A stretch of 64,000 nucleotides of DNA from Flavobacterium sp. KJJ. Lineage in GTDB: Bacteria > Bacteroidota > Bacteroidia > Flavobacteriales > Flavobacteriaceae. Each line of letters begins with the position of its first letter. Position 1 is the first letter of the stretch. The stretch is from NCBI RefSeq assembly GCF_000708595.2, contig NZ_JARP01000001.1:372001-436000 (forward strand), read 5' to 3'. The notes beneath the pieces were generated by a model that had not been told where the DNA came from, did not search any database, and saw only the letters and a list, made by a program, of their open reading frames with translations. Both the position numbers and the translations under genes were made by a program. Positions 59,731-64,000 of this stretch are shown here, one piece after another.

Positions 59731-61188
59731 TGCGTTTTGTTCCAATTCCTTTTGCGGATGATATCCAAAAAGATGATGTTCTTTTATGATTTCCGCAACC
59801 CCAGACGGAAGCATTGGTTCCCAGCCTGTTTTTCCCTGACTGATCATTTTTAATACTTCACGAGAGAATACGTTTAATATATTAGGGTTGTAATCTACAA
59901 TGTCAACTACTTTTCCGTTGAACTTAAAGAATTTATACAATTCCTTCATTCTCGGATGTACTTTCAAATTAGCTGATGTAATAACTTCGCCATTATCGCC
60001 CAACATCGGATATAAAAATACTTTCATATCTCTGTAAAATAATTTTCCAAAAGCTTCTAGAATTCCACCACTTAAATGACGGTAGTATTTCTCGTCAAAA
60101 ATATCAACTAAATTATTTACTCCCATTGCCAATCCCATTCTGGCTTTAGTATAATTAGAAAAATATTCAACCACTTTATAATATTCCTGAAAATTCGAAA
60201 TCATTACAGTTTGGCCTAAAGAACAAAGTAATTCAGCTCTGTCCATAAAATCGCGTTCGTCAATCTCACCATCTGAACGTAAATTCGAAAGTGTAATTTC
60301 AAAAACGACTAGAGTATTGTCTTTTTCTACTTTATTTTCTTCGAGAAACATCTTTAAAGATTTCTCGTACATATCAAGATTTACATTCGTAACCGGACGG
60401 AAACTTCCTCTAAAAGCAAGAAGATTTTTTTTGTACAAAACAGCTGCAGGCAGAACATTTTTTCCATCAGGGTTAAACATTACGGCATCTGTCATTCCGT
60501 TTTTAACCAATTGCAAACTCATTAAACGATTATCAACATCAGCAAAACGTGGTCCTGAGAAGTTAATAGTATCGATTTCGAGTTGGTCTTTATCTAAGTG
60601 ATCGTATAAATAACGAAGTAATCGTTTTGGATCGTTGTATTTGTAAAAGGCACCGTAAATTAAGTTTACACCTAAAATTCCTAGTGTTTCTTGTTGAAGT
60701 CTTGCGTCAGTTTCTTTAAAACGAATGTGTAGAATAATTTCGTTATAAGCTTCGTCAGGTTCTATTTGGTATCTAATTCCGACCCAGCCGTGACCTTTAA
60801 ATTGTTTGGCAAAATCTATTGTTGCTACTGTATTGGCGTAGCTGAAGAAAAGTTTATTAGGGTGTTTTTCTCGGCTTAAACGTTCTTCGATCAATTCACC
60901 TTCAAACGTAAGCATCTTTTTTAGTCGGTTTTCGGTAACATATCTTCCGTCGCCTTCGATGCCATAAACGGCATCACTAAAATCTTTGTCATAGGCAGAC
61001 ATTGCTTTTGCAATTGTTCCCGATGAACCTCCGGATCTGAAAAAATGCCTAACTGTTTCTTGTCCAGCACCAATTTCAGCAAATGTTCCGTAAATATTCT
61101 CGTTTAAATTAATGCGTAACGCTTTGTCTTTTATAGAAGGAATCTGTTCGATGACCTTGTCACCTTTGAGTTTTATTTCTGTACCCAT
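59728..61188 (-). CDS. Conserved cytoplasmic protein of unknown function
   Basis: The 486-residue protein has no signal peptide or membrane segment. It opens with a conserved-looking NLNENIYGTFAEIGAGQETV and includes RSGGSSGTIAKAMSAYDKDF, FSYANTVATIDFAKQFKGHGW, LGVNLIYGAFYKYNDP, NLVDIFDEKYYRHLSGG and YNPNILNVFSREVL. I recall flavobacterial homologues listed as TonB-dependent receptor or nicotinate-nucleotide adenylyltransferase, but the sequence has neither a barrel nor a nucleotidyltransferase HxGH motif, so these names should not be used. It is a single gene divergent from the MBL-fold gene; a -7 box TAACTTTG lies on the minus strand at 61211-61218. Confidence 0.8.
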   Translation of the reverse strand: MGTEIKLKGDKVIEQIPSIKDKALRINLNENIYGTFAEIGAGQETVRHFFRSGGSSGTIAKAMSAYDKDFSDAVYGIEGDGRYVTENRLKKMLTFEGELIEERLSREKHPNKLFFSYANTVATIDFAKQFKGHGWVGIRYQIEPDEAYNEIILHIRFKETDARLQQETLGILGVNLIYGAFYKYNDPKRLLRYLYDHLDKDQLEIDTINFSGPRFADVDNRLMSLQLVKNGMTDAVMFNPDGKNVLPAAVLYKKNLLAFRGSFRPVTNVNLDMYEKSLKMFLEENKVEKDNTLVVFEITLSNLRSDGEIDERDFMDRAELLCSLGQTVMISNFQEYYKVVEYFSNYTKARMGLAMGVNNLVDIFDEKYYRHLSGGILEAFGKLFYRDMKVFLYPMLGDNGEVITSANLKVHPRMKELYKFFKFNGKVVDIVDYNPNILNVFSREVLKMISQGKTGWEPMLPSGVAEIIKEHHLFGYHPQKELEQNA

Positions 61189-61278
61189 TTTATTTTAAAT
61201 AGATTTGTTACAAAGTTAGCAAATTAGGCTTCTAATGAAAGAGAAATAATCCTATTTTTGTAAAAAAAATAAGTTCAA

Positions 61279-62043
61279 TTGAAGGTATATTTTTTAGGTA
61301 CTGGTACTTCCCAAGGTATTCCGATTATCGGAATCGATCATCCTGTTTGCAAAAGCACTGATGCTAAGGACAAAAGGCTCCGCGTTTCCATCTGGATTAC
61401 GTGGGACGATCACTCATATGTAATCGATTGTGGGCCTGATTTCAGACAGCAAATGCTTTCATGCGGATGCAGGCATCTCGATGCTATTTTGTTTACTCAC
61501 GAACATGCAGATCACACTGCAGGTTTAGATGATATTCGTCCGTTTAATTTCCGTCAAGGTGAAATTCCAGTTTACGCGCACCAGCGTGTAATTGATAATC
61601 TGAAGCGCCGTTTTGAATATGTTTTCGAAACTGTAAACAAATATCCAGGCGCACCAAGCGTTAAAACAATTGAGGTTCAAAATAATAAAACTTTTGCTGT
61701 TGGCGACAAAAAAGCTATTCCAATTAATGTAATGCATGGCGATTTACAGGTTTTTGGTTATAGAATAGATGATTTTGCTTATTTGACAGATGTAAAAACA
61801 ATTGAAGAAGCTGAAGTTGAAAAATTAAAAAGCCTAAAGGTTCTGGTTGTGAATGCTTTGCGCGTAGAACCGCATGATACACATTTTAATTTGCAGGAAG
61901 CCCTCGATTTTATAAATTTGGTCAAGCCAAAAGTAGCCTATTTAACGCATATCAGCCACGTTTTGGGCTTTCATGAAGAGGTGCAAAAGAAGTTGCCTAA
62001 AAATGTTTTCTTGGCTTACGATAATTTAGAAATTACAATTTAA
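61279..62043 (+). CDS. Metallo-beta-lactamase-fold hydrolase (PhnP-like)
   Basis: The 254-residue protein has the MBL signature: FLGTGTSQGIP at the N-terminus, YVIDCGPDFRQQML, HEHADHTAGLDDI (HxHxDH metal ligands) and later VMHGDLQVFGYRIDDFAYLTD and YLTHISHVLGF with further His ligands. The arrangement resembles PhnP-like phosphodiesterases, and the early Cys pair (CGCRH) may add metal binding. Start is TTG at 61279; the first beta-strand begins at this codon and no in-frame ATG precedes the active site. A -7 box TATTTTTG is at 61253-61260. Confidence 0.9.
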   Translation: MKVYFLGTGTSQGIPIIGIDHPVCKSTDAKDKRLRVSIWITWDDHSYVIDCGPDFRQQMLSCGCRHLDAILFTHEHADHTAGLDDIRPFNFRQGEIPVYAHQRVIDNLKRRFEYVFETVNKYPGAPSVKTIEVQNNKTFAVGDKKAIPINVMHGDLQVFGYRIDDFAYLTDVKTIEEAEVEKLKSLKVLVVNALRVEPHDTHFNLQEALDFINLVKPKVAYLTHISHVLGFHEEVQKKLPKNVFLAYDNLEITI

Positions 62044-62056
62044 TTATACCACAAAA

Positions 62057-62560
62057 ATGAAAAAATCCTTAATGCTTTATCTTTTTATCCTTGCGATATT
62101 AATGAATGTTTTTACCTATATGTTTTACAGTAATGAAGTGAAATTTGGACAGGAAAGATATGATAAAACAACTAAGAAACTGAGAGATAGCATCAATTTA
62201 GTGAAAACTCAATTAGCTGATGCCAATTATTTTTCTTTAGAACATAACGAAAATGCACAAAATTATTTTGATAACAGTGCTTCTGGCGGTAAAGTCATTT
62301 TATACGAAAAATTGATTCCGGTTGTAACTGAAAAATTATTAGATCTAAATTCAAATCCAAACGGAAATCCTTATACGGGTCAGGATAAAATTGGCGCTAG
62401 TAAATTTATCATTAATAAAGTGAAAATTTTAAACCACAGATGGATCATTGCAGATTATAGTAATGGTGAATTATGGGGAGAAGTCTTGTTAAAATACTTT
62501 GTTAATGATGATGAAAGTATTACTTTTGAAGTTAACCAAACTTGGTTATATCAAAAATAG
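62057..62560 (+). CDS. Single-span membrane-anchored protein of unknown function
   Basis: The 167-residue protein has one N-terminal hydrophobic helix (MLYLFILAILMNVFTYMFY, about 6-24), a short coiled-coil-like stretch (YDKTTKKLRDSINLVKTQLAD), then a globular part (VTEKLLDLNSNPNGNPYTGQD; HRWIIADYSNGELWGEVLL). It follows the MBL-fold gene by 13 bp, so they are probably co-transcribed. The stop codon lies within the terminator hairpin. No family recognised. Confidence 0.75.
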   Translation: MKKSLMLYLFILAILMNVFTYMFYSNEVKFGQERYDKTTKKLRDSINLVKTQLADANYFSLEHNENAQNYFDNSASGGKVILYEKLIPVVTEKLLDLNSNPNGNPYTGQDKIGASKFIINKVKILNHRWIIADYSNGELWGEVLLKYFVNDDESITFEVNQTWLYQK

Positions 62561-62583
62561 GATTTTTTAATCCTATTTTTTTT
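62553..62583 (+). terminator. Terminator overlapping the stop codon
   Basis: AAAAATAGGA (62553-62562) and TCCTATTTTT (62571-62580) form a perfect 10-bp stem followed by T's; the TAG stop at 62558-62560 is in the left arm. Confidence 0.8.
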
Positions 62584-62607
62584 TGTTAAAATTAAATAGA
62601 TAGGATT

Positions 62608-63033
62608 ATGAAAAAGATGTTTTTGTTTTTGATTATGGCGAGCGCGTTTTCCTGCGCCAAAAAAGTTTCTCAAGAAAATGTAAATACAATTCCGAAAGAG
62701 CCAGTAAAAGAAGCTGTTGTAGGAGCAGATGCCGATTCCCACGGTTGTAAAGCATCTGCTGGCTATACTTGGTCAACTCTTAAAAAAGAATGCATACGTG
62801 TGTTTGAAGGCACAAAATTATCTCACTTTGATGACGGAAAAACCTATACAACAGCTTCCTATGTAATTTTCGAAGGAAATAAAGCAGAACTTTTTCTGGA
62901 TACTCAAAAAGAATCTATTATTTTAGAAAGAAAATCTGAAGGCGATTCTTGGGTTAATGGAGATCTGCAATTGATTCCTTGGAAAGGATATGTCCTGAAA
63001 AAAGACGGGAAGATTATTTATACAGGTAAATAG
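62608..63033 (+). CDS. Lipoprotein with paired-cysteine HGC motif, unknown function
   Basis: The 141-residue lipoprotein has a lipobox at SAFSCAKK (Cys15) and a Pro/Val linker. Then comes DSHGCKASAGYTWSTLKKECIRVFEG, with two cysteines 15 residues apart that probably form a disulphide, and a small beta domain (YVIFEGNKAELFLD; LIPWKGYVLKKDGKIIYTG). I recall this Cys-centred segment in several Bacteroidota hypothetical proteins, but no function is known. It lies between a terminator and an inverted repeat. Confidence 0.8.
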   Translation: MKKMFLFLIMASAFSCAKKVSQENVNTIPKEPVKEAVVGADADSHGCKASAGYTWSTLKKECIRVFEGTKLSHFDDGKTYTTASYVIFEGNKAELFLDTQKESIILERKSEGDSWVNGDLQLIPWKGYVLKKDGKIIYTGK

Positions 63034-63043
63034 TTTACAGTCT

Positions 63044-63088
63044 TCAGTCGCAGTTTAAAGTTTGTTTGAGACTGAAAACTGCGACTGA
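63044..63088. repeat. Dispersed inverted repeat, CAGTCGCAG family
   Basis: Arms 63044-63056 and 63076-63088 are perfect 13-bp complements sharing the CAGTCGCAGTTT core of the copy at 13138-13180. It lies between convergent genes. Confidence 0.7.
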
Positions 63089-63105
63089 ATACCGAAAATT
63101 GAGAA

Positions 63106-63750
63106 CTACAAAGCCAGCCAATTCTTAAAATCAAAGAAATTTTGTGGCGCTACGCCGTGACCTACAGGATATTCTTTATAAGTAAGTGGAATATTTAATT
63201 TTTCTAAAATAGCAGGCGTTTTTCTTGCCCAGTCAATTGGAATAACCTGATCTACAGTTCCGTGTGACGCGAATATTTTTAGGTTTTTGAAATCGTTTTT
63301 CTCAAAACCTTCTTTGATAATTTCTTCATTAAAGTAACCGCTCATTGCCACAACTCTCTGAATTTTTTCAGGATAAGAAAGTGCGACAGAATAACTCAAA
63401 ATAGAACCTTGGCTAAAGCCAACTAAAGTCACATTATTAGCGTCAATCGGATAATTTGCAACTAATTCATCTACGAAAGTGGCAATTAAATCGCGAGAAG
63501 TTTTTGCTTGTTCGTTATCTGAAAATTTGTTCTGATCAGCATCAAAATTGATCGCGTACCAAGCATAAGCGCCATATTGCAAATCATAAGGTGCTCGTGC
63601 TGAAACAATATAATAATTATCAGGAAGTTCTGTTGCAAACGAAAACAAGTCAGCCTCATTGCTGCCATATCCGTGTAATAAAAGCAACACAGGATTTTTA
63701 TCTAAAATAACTTTTGGTTCTTGTATTTTATATTCTAAAGATAGATTCAT
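63106..63750 (-). CDS. Alpha/beta-hydrolase esterase, carboxylesterase/phospholipase type
   Basis: The 214-residue protein has the alpha/beta-hydrolase layout of the PF02230 type. LLLHGYGSNEADLFSFA carries the oxyanion region, the nucleophile is Ser in VGFSQGSILS, Asp is in HGTVDQVIP and the catalytic His is in YPVGHGVAPQ. It has no signal peptide, so it acts in the cytoplasm, possibly on acyl esters or lysophospholipids. Convergent with the HGC lipoprotein, separated by the inverted repeat. Confidence 0.9.
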   Translation of the reverse strand: MNLSLEYKIQEPKVILDKNPVLLLLHGYGSNEADLFSFATELPDNYYIVSARAPYDLQYGAYAWYAINFDADQNKFSDNEQAKTSRDLIATFVDELVANYPIDANNVTLVGFSQGSILSYSVALSYPEKIQRVVAMSGYFNEEIIKEGFEKNDFKNLKIFASHGTVDQVIPIDWARKTPAILEKLNIPLTYKEYPVGHGVAPQNFFDFKNWLAL

Positions 63751-63823
63751 TTTTTAATTGTGAATTGTAAATTGTAAATTTTCCGAATTTGGAATTTGGA
63801 ATTTTTTAATGAAATTTAAAAGA

Positions 63824-64000
63824 TTAGCCAATATTTTTAAACCATTTTTGGAATAATTCTCCAACTAACGGAATTGGCTTTGTTTGTCCTTGAATAGCAG
63901 TAAAAATTCCATAAGTCCAAAGAATTGAAATACAAATCCACATTGGAAAAGTTATAAAAAAACTGTCAAAATTGCTGATTATAGCTCCAAAAGAAATAAA
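63824..64000 (-). CDS. C-terminal part of a DUF4870-like membrane protein (partial)
   Basis: A minus-strand frame of 58 codons plus stop TAA at 63824 runs off the window edge, so the N-terminus is missing. The visible part has one hydrophobic helix (FFITFPMWICISILWTYGIF) and ends IPLVGELFQKWFKNIG. That ending and helix resemble the C-terminus of DUF4870-type small membrane proteins, but with so little sequence the call is tentative. Confidence 0.6.
   Translation of the reverse strand, partial: FISFGAIISNFDSFFITFPMWICISILWTYGIFTAIQGQTKPIPLVGELFQKWFKNIG

Noticed and set aside
59728-61188. TonB-dependent receptor or nicotinate-nucleotide adenylyltransferase as product name
   Set aside because: No signal peptide, plug, barrel or HxGH motif is visible.
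1-64000. tRNA, rRNA, insertion sequences, prophage, integrase or attachment sites
   Set aside because: I looked through the intergenic stretches and found no cloverleaf-like sequence, no transposase or integrase motifs and no tRNA-flanking direct repeats.

Overview
This window looks like chromosomal DNA of a Flavobacteriia member, most likely a Flavobacterium close to F. johnsoniae. It is AT-rich, coding-dense and carries Bacteroidota hallmarks: a SusC/SusD polysaccharide-utilisation locus, many secreted proteins and Lys-then-Cys lipoproteins, TTG-box/TAnnTTTG promoters, few Shine-Dalgarno sequences, an alpha-oxoamine synthase of the sphingolipid/sulfonolipid type, and families (DUF3810, DUF4834, DUF4268) typical of that phylum. 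I saw no rRNA, tRNA, CRISPR array, insertion sequence or prophage. Both ends cut through minus-strand genes.

Layout. 1-6.7 kb: a tightly overlapping minus-strand operon of a secreted TPR/MORN-repeat protein and two secreted DUF3857/transglutaminase-like proteins; the last one has lost the catalytic triad. 7-19.8 kb: housekeeping and conserved unknowns (DUF4268, Nudix, PlsC-like acyltransferase, ECF sigma factor with a membrane partner, DUF3810 peptidase-like protein, PepD, a 36-residue Lys-rich protein, cupin, DEAD-box helicase, RdgB, ABC exporter, DUF2809). 19.9-24.5 kb: GH88 hydrolase, two tandem paralogous lipoproteins, a glutamate-synthase-like flavoprotein and a NYN-LOTUS protein. 24.7-27.8 kb: a secreted GESH-motif protein followed by a LytS/LytR-type two-component pair. 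28-31.1 kb: an alpha-oxoamine synthase and a large GNAT protein, which together look like the core of ceramide- or capnine-type lipid synthesis. 31.1-40.2 kb: outer-membrane protein, DUF4834, YfhO, glycosyltransferase, flippase, MscS channel and a small membrane protein. 40.3-43.1 kb: uvrA.

43.5-55.2 kb is a compact beta-glucan (laminarin-type) PUL: a membrane-spanning propeller/Y_Y_Y/LuxR-HTH regulator, SusC, SusD, a surface lipoprotein with two tandem copies of a probable carbohydrate-binding domain, a multidomain GH16 lipoprotein and a secreted GH16 enzyme. 55.4-64 kb: a second ECF sigma factor with a 47-residue downstream gene, a TPR protein, an endonuclease III without iron-sulphur cysteines, two short tandem-repeat arrays upstream of bcp, a 219-bp nested palindrome, a conserved cytoplasmic protein of unknown function, a metallo-beta-lactamase-fold hydrolase, small exported proteins and an esterase.

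The items I would look at first are the DUF3857/MORN operon, the oxoamine synthase plus GNAT pair, the kinase-less PUL regulator with its direct repeat in front of susC, and the tandem binding domains of the PUL lipoprotein. All calls come from reading the sequence; no database search was possible.
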